Source: Rikenellaceae bacterium (lineage in GTDB: Bacteria; Bacteroidota; Bacteroidia; Bacteroidales; UBA932). Taken from it: a stretch of 64,000 nt of DNA. Each line of letters starts with the position of its first letter. The first letter of the stretch is position 1. Made by a program: the position numbers and the translations under genes. The DNA is taken from assembly GCA_003542575.1 (NCBI GenBank), contig DPKJ01000014.1, forward strand, positions 114,566-178,565, in the 5' to 3' direction. The notes beneath the pieces are model-generated. The model worked only from the letters and a program-made list of their open reading frames with translations. It searched no databases and was not told the DNA's origin. Shown in pieces: positions 34,553 through 43,066 of the stretch.

Positions 34553-35878
34553 TTATTGTTTGTTTATTACCAGGGCATCTGCCACGATTTCGGCAATTGT
34601 CATAATCTTGACCCCCAGTTTGTATGTGTGATTCAATTGTTGCAGCTGATCTACGCAGTTGTGACACGGAGTAATTAACACCTTTGCACCACTTTTAGCA
34701 ATCTGTTGAGCCTTTATTGCCCCAATCTTTATCCGCCTTTCGTTGTACTCACTCATTGCAAGTGCGCCACCTCCGCCACCGCAGCAGAAATTATCTTCAC
34801 CATAAGGATTCATCTCCTGAAGATCAGATACCGAGCTATTTACAACGAATCTTATCTCCTTAAACAGCCCACCGTTTCTTACCAGATTGCAAGGGTCATG
34901 TATTGTAACCTTACTGCTGTTTAGTGATTTATCAAGCACTATTTTCCCTTCACGAATGTAAGAGGCTATAAGCTCTACAACAGTTAAGGTCTCAAAATCA
35001 AATTTCTTTTTCAGATAGCCGGGACCCTCCCATCTCGTAGCCCTTGAACCATGACCGCACTCTCCAAGCACCAGTCTTTTGCCCCTTAGCCTATGAATCT
35101 CATCATGTAAATAACCTGCAATCTGTGCCGCCTGGTCGTTATCTCCGTTAAAAAAGCCGTAGTTGGTTACATCGTAGTATTTAGATGAAATTGTCCAGCT
35201 CTCTTTGGCTGCATAAAACACCTTTGCAATTGCGCTTATTGAAAGCGGGAAAAACTTAGGTTCTCTTGGATTTAAAGTATAGAAAACACTCTTGTCTGTT
35301 TCGTCAAGAGGAATTCTTGCGTTAGCATCTTCCATCTCATCAATCAGCTCCTCCTCCATCCATTTTATGGTATCTACAAACTCCTCCTGAGGAATCGCCA
35401 TATTGTTACCTGTATTCAAAGCAGCATCTACGGTTGATTGCAGCGTTGCAGGAACCATATTCATGGCTGCCAGCATCTCCCGGCCCTTTCTCACAATATA
35501 TGGGATGTCAACTCCTATAGAACAGTGCTTTACACATCTGCCACACATGGTACAGGCTCCGTAAAGCATATCTACCATTTTGTCTGCCATCTCCCGGTTC
35601 AGCTCTTTGGCGTTAAAGAGAGCAGGGGCAACCTTTCCTGCAAATGTGTTATATCTTCTGTATATTGACGATACAAGCTCTGCCTTGGCACCGGGTACAT
35701 ATTTCGCCTCCTTGTATGCAAGGTAATACATACAGCTCTCTGCACAAAGCCCGCATTTTACACAGGCATTCATGTTTGTCTCCAATTTGCTGTCATCACC
35801 TTTACCTAGTATCTCCAGCGGCTTTTTTATATCAATCTTTTGTGTTCCCATCTCTAATTTTTCTTTATTGGCGGCCAT
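34553..35878 (-). CDS. DsrK/HdrD-like iron-sulfur protein (heterodisulfide reductase type)
   Basis: Cytoplasmic subunit of 441 residues. Two [4Fe-4S] binding motifs are present (Cys39, 42, 45, 49 and Cys109, 112, 115, 119). Then come two CCG-type domains: Cys274 in LGECGHGS, Cys330 in HDPCNLVRNGG, Cys365-Cys366 in FCCGGGGGAL and Cys405/Cys408 in TPCHNCVDQ. This is the architecture of DsrK and HdrD, which hold a noncubane cluster that reduces disulfides or trisulfides using electrons from a membrane b-type cytochrome. Its start overlaps the membrane subunit gene by 25 bases, and DsrC is encoded just upstream, so DsrC is the likely substrate. HdrD-like use of another thiol is the alternative. 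Confidence 0.8.
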   Translation of the reverse strand: MAANKEKLEMGTQKIDIKKPLEILGKGDDSKLETNMNACVKCGLCAESCMYYLAYKEAKYVPGAKAELVSSIYRRYNTFAGKVAPALFNAKELNREMADKMVDMLYGACTMCGRCVKHCSIGVDIPYIVRKGREMLAAMNMVPATLQSTVDAALNTGNNMAIPQEEFVDTIKWMEEELIDEMEDANARIPLDETDKSVFYTLNPREPKFFPLSISAIAKVFYAAKESWTISSKYYDVTNYGFFNGDNDQAAQIAGYLHDEIHRLRGKRLVLGECGHGSRATRWEGPGYLKKKFDFETLTVVELIASYIREGKIVLDKSLNSSKVTIHDPCNLVRNGGLFKEIRFVVNSSVSDLQEMNPYGEDNFCCGGGGGALAMSEYNERRIKIGAIKAQQIAKSGAKVLITPCHNCVDQLQQLNHTYKLGVKIMTIAEIVADALVINKQ

Positions 35879-36489
35879 GTACCCCTCCTTCCGTAAAAAT
35901 AGCCCAGATTAACTCTAGCGAAAAAAAAGTAGAGCAGATGCCTGGTTTTACCAAAAGGCATCCACACAAAGAGTATTGCTGCGGTTGAATAGTATAGTAC
36001 CGGATCTATTGCATCAATCAGGATTAAGGCTGTAACTACCTGAATTGCAGTTGTAAGAATATTCGAGATATAATCATCGGCAGAGGAGAAGTATCTTAAT
36101 TTATCTGTCATAATCCTCTTGACCAATATCCCTGCCCCGGCCATGGATGATATTGTCAAGGCTGCAGCAACAAAATACAGAATCATAACGGGAACCCTGT
36201 CTGCTTTATCTGACAGAAACAGTATAAAAGGAAAAAGAAAAAGAGAGACAAACGTTCCAATATGATAAACAATACCTCCAAGATAGGTAGGCATATGCAT
36301 ATAAGCGCTCTCCTTTGCCTTTGGCGACATAGCTCCTGTAAAGGAGTAAACTATTCCCTCCTTTACGCTTCCGTTTGGTTGTGATAACTCTTTAGGTAAA
36401 CCAAGTTTTATGAGATTTACCAGTTTTGCCGTTAAAAGAGTTATGCAAAGAATGGCAGATATTACTGCCAGTATTTGATACCACTCCAT
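35854..36489 (-). CDS. DsrM/NarI-like membrane cytochrome b subunit
   Basis: Polytopic protein of 211 residues with about five helices. His65 and His76 lie in the YMHMPTYLGGIVYHIGTF segment and His184 in MPFGKTRHLLYFF, which matches the PF(x)nH block of NarI and DsrM. NarI has four haem-ligating His; here only three sit in expected places, and the C-terminal helix has Arg instead. It may therefore bind a single b haem. It should pass quinol electrons to the DsrK-like subunit at the cytoplasmic face. It lies between dsrC and the dsrK-like gene. Confidence 0.75.
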   Translation of the reverse strand: MEWYQILAVISAILCITLLTAKLVNLIKLGLPKELSQPNGSVKEGIVYSFTGAMSPKAKESAYMHMPTYLGGIVYHIGTFVSLFLFPFILFLSDKADRVPVMILYFVAAALTISSMAGAGILVKRIMTDKLRYFSSADDYISNILTTAIQVVTALILIDAIDPVLYYSTAAILFVWMPFGKTRHLLYFFFARVNLGYFYGRRGTWPPIKKN

Positions 36490-36514
36490 CTATAATAAAA
36501 TTGAAGCAGAACGG

Positions 36515-36832
36515 CTAAACGCAACCATCAGGCTTGGGAAGACCGGCAACTCTGCAGGCTCCTCTGGCAGGGCCCAACGGAAAGAGGTCATAAATTTCAC
36601 GAAGTTTTATTCCGGTCTCCTGACAAATTTTCCTTATCATAGGAGCATTGCCCTCTTTTTCAAAATTATCCCTGATAATTTTAAGGATGGACCAGTGTTT
36701 TTCGTTAAGATGATCAATTCCGTCAGATTTTGCAATGAGAGCCGCAACCTCTTCATTCCATTCAGATGGATCGGAAAGAAATCCGTCTCCATCTACGTCA
36801 AAAACTCTTCCTTCGATCTCAAGTTTCGCCAT
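36515..36832 (-). CDS. dsrC: DsrC-family sulfur carrier protein
   Basis: Small sulfur-carrier of 105 residues. The C-terminal arm keeps both redox cysteines: Cys93 and the penultimate Cys104 in GACRVAGLPK followed by PDGCV. TusE relay proteins of tRNA thiolation need only the last one, so this is a true DsrC with capacity to form the Cys-S-S-S-Cys or intramolecular disulfide species reduced by DsrMK. The N-terminal LEIEGRVFDVDGDGFL and the WNEEVA and HWSILK blocks are family-typical. First gene of a four-gene operon with DsrM-like, DsrK-like and cysteine desulfurase proteins. No dsrAB is in the window. Confidence 0.88.
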   Translation of the reverse strand: MAKLEIEGRVFDVDGDGFLSDPSEWNEEVAALIAKSDGIDHLNEKHWSILKIIRDNFEKEGNAPMIRKICQETGIKLREIYDLFPLGPARGACRVAGLPKPDGCV

Positions 36833-36889
36833 AGCAGTTTCAATGTTTCATTTTGGGTTAATTGCTGACGAAGTTAGAAAAATTATTAA

Positions 36890-36921
36890 TTTGCCACAAA
36901 AACATTATTGAGTTACATTTG
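36890..36921 (+). promoter_or_regulatory. Near-consensus Bacteroidota promoter of fhs
   Basis: TTTG at 36890-36893, a 20-base spacer, and TACATTTG (exact TAnnTTTG) at 36914-36921. Transcription should begin near 36928, leaving about 37 untranslated bases. This places a possible upstream in-frame start (36908) outside the transcript and fixes the ATG at 36965. Confidence 0.6.
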
Positions 36922-36964
36922 TTTTATAATAAAAAGTAATTGTTTTACATCAAATTTTATTAAA

Positions 36965-38626
36965 ATGACAGATTTGGAAATTGCCCGCACTATTAAAATG
37001 CAACCCATTGCAAATGTTGCAAAAAAGCTAGGTATAGATCCGGACGATCTGGAGCTCTACGGAAAATACAAGGCAAAATTGCCCTTGAAGTATATTGACA
37101 GAAATAAATTTGGCAAACTTGTTCTGGTTTCTGCAATTTCACCTACACCTGCAGGTGAAGGTAAGACAACAGTTTCAATTGGACTTTCGCAAGGATTAAA
37201 CAGGATAGGTAAAAAATCGGTGGTTGTTTTAAGAGAGCCATCTCTTGGGCCTGTTTTCGGCATTAAAGGAGGTGCTACCGGTGGAGGTTATTCTCAGGTT
37301 CTGCCTATGGAGGATATTAACCTTCACTTTACAGGAGATTTTGCAGCAATCGAAAAAGCCCACAACCTGCTTGCAGCACTTATTGACAATAACATTCAGA
37401 GCAAAACCCGTTCTCTGGGTCTTGACCCGAGAACTATCTCGTGGAAGAGGGTTATGGACATGAACGACAGGTCGCTCAGAACAATAGTTGCAGGTCTAGG
37501 AGGCACAACCCATGGTATTCCTCGTGAAACCGGCTTTGATATCACCGCTGCATCAGAAGTGATGGCAATTCTTTGTCTTTCAAAAAACATGGAGGATCTC
37601 AAAGAGAGGCTTGGTAAGATTTTTATTGGTTTTACCTTTGATAAAAAACCAATTTTCGCAAAAGACCTTAAAGCACAAGGTGCAATGGCCGCTTTGTTGA
37701 AAGATGCAATAAAACCAAATCTGGTTCAGACAATTGAAGGAACCCCGGCAATTATTCACGGTGGACCTTTTGCAAATATTGCACAGGGAACAAACACTGT
37801 TATCGCCACTCAAACCGCAATGTCTCTTACCGATTTTACTGTTACTGAGGCAGGTTTCGGATTTGATCTGGGTGCCGAGAAGTTTCTGGACATAAAGTGC
37901 CGCAGTGCAAAGTTGTCACCAAATGCAGCTGTTTTGGTTGCAACTGTAAGAGCAATAAAATATCATGGAGGAATGGCTCTCAAAGACATTAAAACTCCTA
38001 ATGTTGATGCTTTGGCCAAGGGAATTGTTAACCTCGAAAAGCATGTTGAAAACATCAGACTATTCAGCTTGAACCCTGTTGTTGCAATAAATCGCTTTGT
38101 AACGGATTCTCAGGAAGAGCTGGATTTTATCCTCAATTTTTGCAAAAGCAAAAACATTCCTGCAACTATTGCCGATGTATGGGCAAAAGGAGGCGAAGGT
38201 GCAGAAGACCTTGCAAAATTGGTAGTCGAGGCGACAAAAGATTGTTGTCCTAACTTCGCTCCACTATATCCACTTACCGATACAGTTGAGCAGAAAATTG
38301 ATACCATCGCCAAGAAGATATACGGAGCGGAGGCAGTTGACTATACCGCAAAAGCAAAAAATGATCTTAAAAAGATAGAAAACCTGGGACTTGGAGGACT
38401 TGCAATATGTATGGCCAAAACTCAGAAGTCACTCTCCGACAATCCTGACCTTTTAGGGCGACCAAAAGATTTTGTAATTACTGTAAGAGAGATAGAAATA
38501 GCCGCAGGTGCAGGCTTTCTTGTTCCTATAACAGGAGAGATTATGAGAATGCCCGGATTACCTGAAGAGCCATCATCAGAGAGGATTGATATTGACAATG
38601 ATGGCAATATTTCAGGACTCTTTTAG
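36965..38626 (+). CDS. fhs: Formate-tetrahydrofolate ligase
   Basis: ATP-dependent ligase of 553 residues making 10-formyltetrahydrofolate. P-loop TPAGEGKTTVSIG, the formate/folate block GATGGGYSQVLPMEDINLHFTGD, DMNDRSLR, HGGPFANIAQGTN and EAGFGFDLGAEKF are intact, and the length is normal. Start chosen after the promoter at 36890-36921; a longer reading from 36908 adds a sequence with no family match. It is divergent from dsrC by 132 bases and converges on hisIE with a 4-base gap. Typical of anaerobes that assimilate formate or use C1 units for purines. Confidence 0.92.
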   Translation: MTDLEIARTIKMQPIANVAKKLGIDPDDLELYGKYKAKLPLKYIDRNKFGKLVLVSAISPTPAGEGKTTVSIGLSQGLNRIGKKSVVVLREPSLGPVFGIKGGATGGGYSQVLPMEDINLHFTGDFAAIEKAHNLLAALIDNNIQSKTRSLGLDPRTISWKRVMDMNDRSLRTIVAGLGGTTHGIPRETGFDITAASEVMAILCLSKNMEDLKERLGKIFIGFTFDKKPIFAKDLKAQGAMAALLKDAIKPNLVQTIEGTPAIIHGGPFANIAQGTNTVIATQTAMSLTDFTVTEAGFGFDLGAEKFLDIKCRSAKLSPNAAVLVATVRAIKYHGGMALKDIKTPNVDALAKGIVNLEKHVENIRLFSLNPVVAINRFVTDSQEELDFILNFCKSKNIPATIADVWAKGGEGAEDLAKLVVEATKDCCPNFAPLYPLTDTVEQKIDTIAKKIYGAEAVDYTAKAKNDLKKIENLGLGGLAICMAKTQKSLSDNPDLLGRPKDFVITVREIEIAAGAGFLVPITGEIMRMPGLPEEPSSERIDIDNDGNISGLF

Positions 38627-38630
38627 ATAG

Positions 38631-39245
38631 TTATTTCATTCTTGAGAACAGTTCATCTTCAATATCAGCAATTGACAGGCTAAAATTCTCAAGCAAAACC
38701 AAAAGATGGTATATGAGATCAGCGGTTTCATATACCAATCTTTTTTTATCACCCTTTATAGCTTCGATTATTGTCTCGGCAGACTCTTCTCCCACTTTTT
38801 TGGATATTCTTTCAACTCCCGCTTCAAAAAGTTTGGTAGTGTATGAGCCCTCAGGCATCTCTTCATGCCTCTTTCTGATAATCTCGTTCAATTTTCTAAG
38901 AAAACCCTCACTATCTCTTCCCTGAAAACAACTGACAGAGCCGGTATGACAAACCACCCCTGTCGGATTTACCCTTATCAGGATTGTATCATTGTCACAG
39001 TCCGCTTCATAGCTTACTATGTTAAGAAAGTTACCGCTGCTCTCCCCTTTAGTCCAGAGTCTCTGTTTTGAGCGGCTGAAAAATGTAACGAGGCCTGTTT
39101 GAAGACTTTTCTCCCATGATTCAAGATTCATGTAGCCTAACATAAGCACCTTTAGGGTTTTGTCATCCTGGATTACAGCCGGAATAAGCTGAAGAGGATT
39201 CAGAAACACCCTCTCTTTTATGTTCATTTCAATATTTTTATTCAT
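38631..39245 (-). CDS. hisIE: Bifunctional phosphoribosyl-AMP cyclohydrolase / phosphoribosyl-ATP pyrophosphatase
   Basis: Steps 2 and 3 of histidine synthesis in 204 residues. The HisI domain (about 1-110) has SYEADCDNDTILIRVNP and the metal-binding CHTGSVSCF. The HisE domain (about 115-204) has VGEESAETIIEA and YETADLIYHLLVLL. It is the last gene of the his operon, 11 bases after hisF. An alternative ATG at 39227 would remove six residues. It converges on fhs with a 4-base gap and no visible terminator. Confidence 0.9.
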   Translation of the reverse strand: MNKNIEMNIKERVFLNPLQLIPAVIQDDKTLKVLMLGYMNLESWEKSLQTGLVTFFSRSKQRLWTKGESSGNFLNIVSYEADCDNDTILIRVNPTGVVCHTGSVSCFQGRDSEGFLRKLNEIIRKRHEEMPEGSYTTKLFEAGVERISKKVGEESAETIIEAIKGDKKRLVYETADLIYHLLVLLENFSLSIADIEDELFSRMK

Positions 39246-39256
39246 TACTCTAATTT

Positions 39257-40018
39257 TTAATTAATTATTCTTACCGGGACACCACATGATTCAAGGTATC
39301 TCTTAAGTGTTGGAATTGGGATAGTCCCCTCATGGAAAACCGAGGCCGCAAGTGCAGCGTCTGCGCCACTTTTTTTAAAGAGTTCGCTAAAGTGCTCTGA
39401 GTTGCCTGCACCACCGGATGCAATAACAGGAATACTTAACTGATTACAGAGTTTAGCCAAAGTGTCAACTGCAAAACCCATTTTTGTTCCATCATGATCC
39501 ATCGATGTGAAGAGAATCTCCCCCGCTCCTCTTGATTGAGCCTCTTTTGCCCATTCGAAAAGCTCCCTATGGGCACTAAGTCGGCCTCCATTTCTCATAA
39601 CTCTCCAGCTATTATCCAAAAGCTTAGCATCAATTGCCACCACAACAAATTGTGACCCGTATCTTGCTGCCACCTTTTCAATCAAAGTGGGATCCTTTAA
39701 TGCAGCACTGTTTAACGAAATTTTGTCTGCTCCCGAATCAAGCAATCTGGATGCATCATCCGCTGTTGATATTCCTCCTCCTACGGTAAAGGGGATATTA
39801 AGAGTATCGGCCACCCTTCTTACAAGCGACAGGAATGTTCCCCGCCCCTGGATTGTGGCGCTTATATCAAGGTAAACAAGCTCATCTGCACCCTGTTGAG
39901 AGTACATTCTTCCCATCTCAACCGGATCACCCATAACTCTGAGATTAACAAAATTAACCCCTTTTACAGTCTCTCCTTCGTGCACATCAAGGCACGGTAT
40001 TATCCTTTTTGCAACCAT
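39257..40018 (-). CDS. hisF: Imidazole glycerol phosphate synthase cyclase subunit
   Basis: TIM-barrel cyclase of 253 residues. IIPCLDVHEGETVKG carries catalytic Asp11 in CLDV; VGGGIS, SLNSAAL, VVAIDAK (second catalytic Asp) and VIASGGAGN are present. It works with HisH, encoded two genes upstream. The start overlaps the end of hisA by 19 bases. Confidence 0.94.
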   Translation of the reverse strand: MVAKRIIPCLDVHEGETVKGVNFVNLRVMGDPVEMGRMYSQQGADELVYLDISATIQGRGTFLSLVRRVADTLNIPFTVGGGISTADDASRLLDSGADKISLNSAALKDPTLIEKVAARYGSQFVVVAIDAKLLDNSWRVMRNGGRLSAHRELFEWAKEAQSRGAGEILFTSMDHDGTKMGFAVDTLAKLCNQLSIPVIASGGAGNSEHFSELFKKSGADAALAASVFHEGTIPIPTLKRYLESCGVPVRIIN

Positions 40019-40764
40019 TTTATTAACTCCTCTGCATTAATTCTATTTTCATAAAAGGCCTTTCCCACAATAACCCCATTTGAACCTGTCTCAATTACTC
40101 GGGAGATATCCTCAATTGAAGATATGCCTCCGCTTGCTATAAGGTTTATTTGTGGGAACATTGCTCTGATTTTAGTGTATAACTTTAATGCAGGTCCTTC
40201 GAGCAGCCCATCCTTTGATATATCGGTGCATATAATTTTTGATATATTCAATTTAGTAACACTTCCTATAACATCATATACTGTTTTATCTGTCTGCTCT
40301 TTCCATCCTTTTACCGAAACCTTTTCTTCCCTAACATCTGTACCTACAATAACTCTTTCTGAGCCAAACTCTTTCACTATAGATTCCAGTGTTTGAAAGC
40401 TTTCTGTTGCAATACTGCCACAAATTACCTCTGTGGCTCCTGCATCAAAGCATTTCTTTGCGCTTTCTAGACTCTTTATCCCACCGCCAAACTGAATTAC
40501 AACATCAACTTCAGATGCAATTCTTTCAAGAACATTAAGATTTACAGGAAAACTTGCCTTAGCACCTTCAAGATCTACTATATGTAATCTATTATAACCT
40601 GCTTTTTTAAAAGCTTTTGCCACCTCCACCGGATCCGGCGAATACTCTTTTACTGTATCATAACACCCTTTGGTTAATCTGACACATTTACCTTTATAAA
40701 TGTCAATTGCCGGTATTACTTCAAATTTTATATTTTTTTGGATATTTCTCATTTTCATCTCCAA
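40000..40764 (-). CDS. hisA: ProFAR isomerase
   Basis: TIM-barrel isomerase of 254 residues, paralogous to HisF. VIPAIDIYKGKCVRLTKG holds the first catalytic Asp; IVDLEGAK, QFGGGIKS, VGTDVREEKVSVKGW (second Asp) and SGGISS follow. The true start may be a few codons inside, since MEMKMRNIQKNIKF precedes the first strand and contains two further in-frame ATGs. Lies between hisH and hisF. Confidence 0.93.
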   Translation of the reverse strand: MEMKMRNIQKNIKFEVIPAIDIYKGKCVRLTKGCYDTVKEYSPDPVEVAKAFKKAGYNRLHIVDLEGAKASFPVNLNVLERIASEVDVVIQFGGGIKSLESAKKCFDAGATEVICGSIATESFQTLESIVKEFGSERVIVGTDVREEKVSVKGWKEQTDKTVYDVIGSVTKLNISKIICTDISKDGLLEGPALKLYTKIRAMFPQINLIASGGISSIEDISRVIETGSNGVIVGKAFYENRINAEELIKWLQKG

Positions 40765-40804
40765 TTTTTAATATGTTTAGTTTACAACAGATTATTGTGT
40801 ACTG

Positions 40805-41398
40805 TTATTTTAATGTATCCATGGTTAAGAAGTTCATCAAAAACCGCTCTCCGGCAACACCACTTTTCTCGGGATGAAACTGTGTCCCGTAAAAATTTTC
40901 TTTGTTAAGAGCTGAGCTGAATTCAACCCCGTAATTAGTCGTCGATATAGTTGAATCTCCCTTTTCAGGTGCAAATGAGTGCACAAAATAGAACCACTCG
41001 CCGCTATCTAACCCCTTAAACAATAAGTTTCCTGAACTGTACACCCTGTTCCATCCCATATGTGGAATCTTTATATCGTCTCCTCTTAGCTTTATCACCC
41101 TCTCCGGGAAAACAGAAAGTGACTCAGTATCACCCTCCTCACTATACGAACACAAAACCTGCATGCCGATACAGATACCAAGAACCGGGATTTCAAGGCC
41201 TTTTATAACCTCATCAAGGCCTCTTTTCTTTATCTCCTTCATAACAGCTGAGGCCTCTCCCACTCCGGGAAGAATTACATGAGATGATTTTGTGATAATA
41301 TCTTTATCTGATGTTACTGCGTAGTCAAACCCGGCTCTCTTTACAGCGTTGCAAAGAGAAAAGATGTTTCCTGTTCCGTAATCTATTATTGATACCAT
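40805..41398 (-). CDS. hisH: Imidazole glycerol phosphate synthase glutaminase subunit
   Basis: Class I amidotransferase of 197 residues feeding ammonia to HisF. IDYGTGNIFSL, SHVILPGVGEA, nucleophile Cys in GICIGMQVLCSYSEE, and QFHPEKS with the His/Glu pair are intact. It lies 10 bases after the hisCB fusion gene and 40 before hisA. Standard length. Confidence 0.94.
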   Translation of the reverse strand: MVSIIDYGTGNIFSLCNAVKRAGFDYAVTSDKDIITKSSHVILPGVGEASAVMKEIKKRGLDEVIKGLEIPVLGICIGMQVLCSYSEEGDTESLSVFPERVIKLRGDDIKIPHMGWNRVYSSGNLLFKGLDSGEWFYFVHSFAPEKGDSTISTTNYGVEFSSALNKENFYGTQFHPEKSGVAGERFLMNFLTMDTLK

Positions 41399-41408
41399 AT
41401 CTTAAAAT

Positions 41409-43055
41409 TCAAATTATGCCTTTACTGCTGGGAACCGATTGTAAATTGCCGGATGCCAGTGCCATTTTTAGAGATCTTGCAAAAGCTTTAAATACCGCCT
41501 CTGCTTTGTGGTGGTCATTCTCTCCATCTGCCTTGACATTAAGTGTGAATTTTCCGGCCGATGCGAGTGTTGAAAAGAAGTGTGAGAACATTTCACATGG
41601 AAATTCTCCAATTTTTTCGCCTTTGAAGTCTACTCTCCATTTAAACCCTGCTCTCCCTCCAAGATCAATCAGAACTGTTGCATCTGATTCGTCCATTGGA
41701 AGAGAAAATCCGTATCGTTCATAGTTCCCGGCTGATGTGAAGTATCTGTTGAGAGCATCTCCCAGCACTATTGCTACATCCTCGACGGTGTGGTGAAAAT
41801 CTACCCAAAGATCTCCGGAGACATCTAAATCAAGGGATATTCCACCGTGTGTTGAGATCTGTTCAAGCATATGATCAAAAAAGCCGATCCCCGTATTCAA
41901 ACTTGAAAGACCGCCTCCTGTGAAGTCTGCTTTAAGTGTGATTGCAGTCTCCCTCGTTATCCTTGATACCTCCACAAAAGGGTTCAGCGGGGCAACAAAG
42001 GGTTCACCTCCAAATTTCGAAATCAGCATAATTAGTCTGTCGTTCTCTGCCGGTTTACCGATTGTGATTCTTAAACATCCCTCACATCCATATATTTTGC
42101 TTCTGTCTCTTACAATAACTCCGTTATTAAGCAACAGATTGTACATTTCTGTGGCACTCCTGAATTTTACAAGCAGAAAATTTGCGTTGCTGTCATATAC
42201 CTTCACAACCTCTGAAAGCTCTTTAAGACTACTTGCAACTCTCTCCCTCTCTGAAAGAATTCCACCGAGGGTTTTACTCCCCTCTCTAATCCTTTTGATT
42301 GCTAACTCCTGGCTAATCCTATTTAGATTGTACGGATATTTAACTCTGTTTAGATATGCTATCACCCTGGAGTTTCCAAAGGCAAATCCAACCCGCAATG
42401 CTGCCATGCCCATTGATTTTGACATGGTCTGCAACACTATAAGATTTGGATACTCTTTGAGTAGCGGTATATAACCCTCATCACCCGAAAAATCACCATA
42501 AGCCTCGTCAACTACTACAATTCCCTTAAATTCATTTACAATACCAAGCACAGCCTCTTTATCCAGCAGGTTGCCGGTAGGGTTGTTTGGAGAACACAGG
42601 AAAATAACCTTCGAATTTTTATCAGTTAAATTTAGAAGCGCCTGAGTATCCAAACTGAAATCAACTTTTAGCGGTGCCTCTCTGTATTCAATATCATTTA
42701 TCGAAGCTGCAACTTTATACATCCCGTAAGTCGGAGAAATTGATATGATATTATCTTTACCCGGCTCACAAAAGACTCTCATAATAAGGTCAATAGCCTC
42801 ATCACTTCCATTGCCGGCAAAGATCATATCCTCGTTAACTCCTTTTTTTAAAGCCAGTTCACGCTTTAATAACTTATGGTGCGGGTCGGGATATCTGTTG
42901 TACCCCATATTGTATGGGTTCTCGTTTGCATCAAGATAGGTTCCGTACCCTGCATTACTCTCATCTCTTGCTGTTGAGTATGGGGTGAGCCTTTTTATAT
43001 TTTCCCTGATTATTGATTCGGGAAAGTTTTCTGATCTTGCAGTTGTCATGGTCAT
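41409..43055 (-). CDS. hisCB: HisC-HisB fusion: histidinol-phosphate aminotransferase / imidazoleglycerol-phosphate dehydratase
   Basis: One reading frame of 548 residues joins two pathway enzymes. Residues 1-352 are HisC: YLDANENPYN, NRYPDPHH, AGNGSDEAIDL, SPNNPTGN, VVDEAYGDF and PLP Lys213 in TMSKSMGMAALRVGFAFG. Residues 362-548 are the dehydratase half of HisB: TGIGFFDHMLEQ (His395), FHHTVEDVAIVLG (His421, His422), and NDHHKAEAVFKAFAR (His515, His516). A linker of about 10 residues (GEPFVAPLNPF) separates them. The HAD histidinol-phosphatase domain that often precedes IGPD in Bacteroidota and Proteobacteria HisB is absent. A PHP-type phosphatase elsewhere in the window may replace it. Confidence 0.92.
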   Translation of the reverse strand: MTMTTARSENFPESIIRENIKRLTPYSTARDESNAGYGTYLDANENPYNMGYNRYPDPHHKLLKRELALKKGVNEDMIFAGNGSDEAIDLIMRVFCEPGKDNIISISPTYGMYKVAASINDIEYREAPLKVDFSLDTQALLNLTDKNSKVIFLCSPNNPTGNLLDKEAVLGIVNEFKGIVVVDEAYGDFSGDEGYIPLLKEYPNLIVLQTMSKSMGMAALRVGFAFGNSRVIAYLNRVKYPYNLNRISQELAIKRIREGSKTLGGILSERERVASSLKELSEVVKVYDSNANFLLVKFRSATEMYNLLLNNGVIVRDRSKIYGCEGCLRITIGKPAENDRLIMLISKFGGEPFVAPLNPFVEVSRITRETAITLKADFTGGGLSSLNTGIGFFDHMLEQISTHGGISLDLDVSGDLWVDFHHTVEDVAIVLGDALNRYFTSAGNYERYGFSLPMDESDATVLIDLGGRAGFKWRVDFKGEKIGEFPCEMFSHFFSTLASAGKFTLNVKADGENDHHKAEAVFKAFARSLKMALASGNLQSVPSSKGII

Positions 43056-43066
43056 TGTTTTTAATA

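Noticed and set aside
34091..34678. Plus-strand ORF of 195 residues across the desulfurase/dsrK junction
   Set aside because: Antisense to two well-supported genes, Cys/His-rich low-complexity composition typical of antisense frames, no start signal.
36515..36832. TusE of the tRNA 2-thiouridine relay
   Set aside because: TusE needs only the last cysteine and is usually part of a relay with TusBCD. This protein keeps both arm cysteines and sits with DsrM- and DsrK-like genes, so DsrC fits better.
41409..43055. Two separate genes, hisC and hisB, merged by error
   Set aside because: The frame runs without a stop through a plausible linker, and both domains keep full length and catalytic residues. 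I accept the fusion, though a base-call error cannot be excluded from one sequence.
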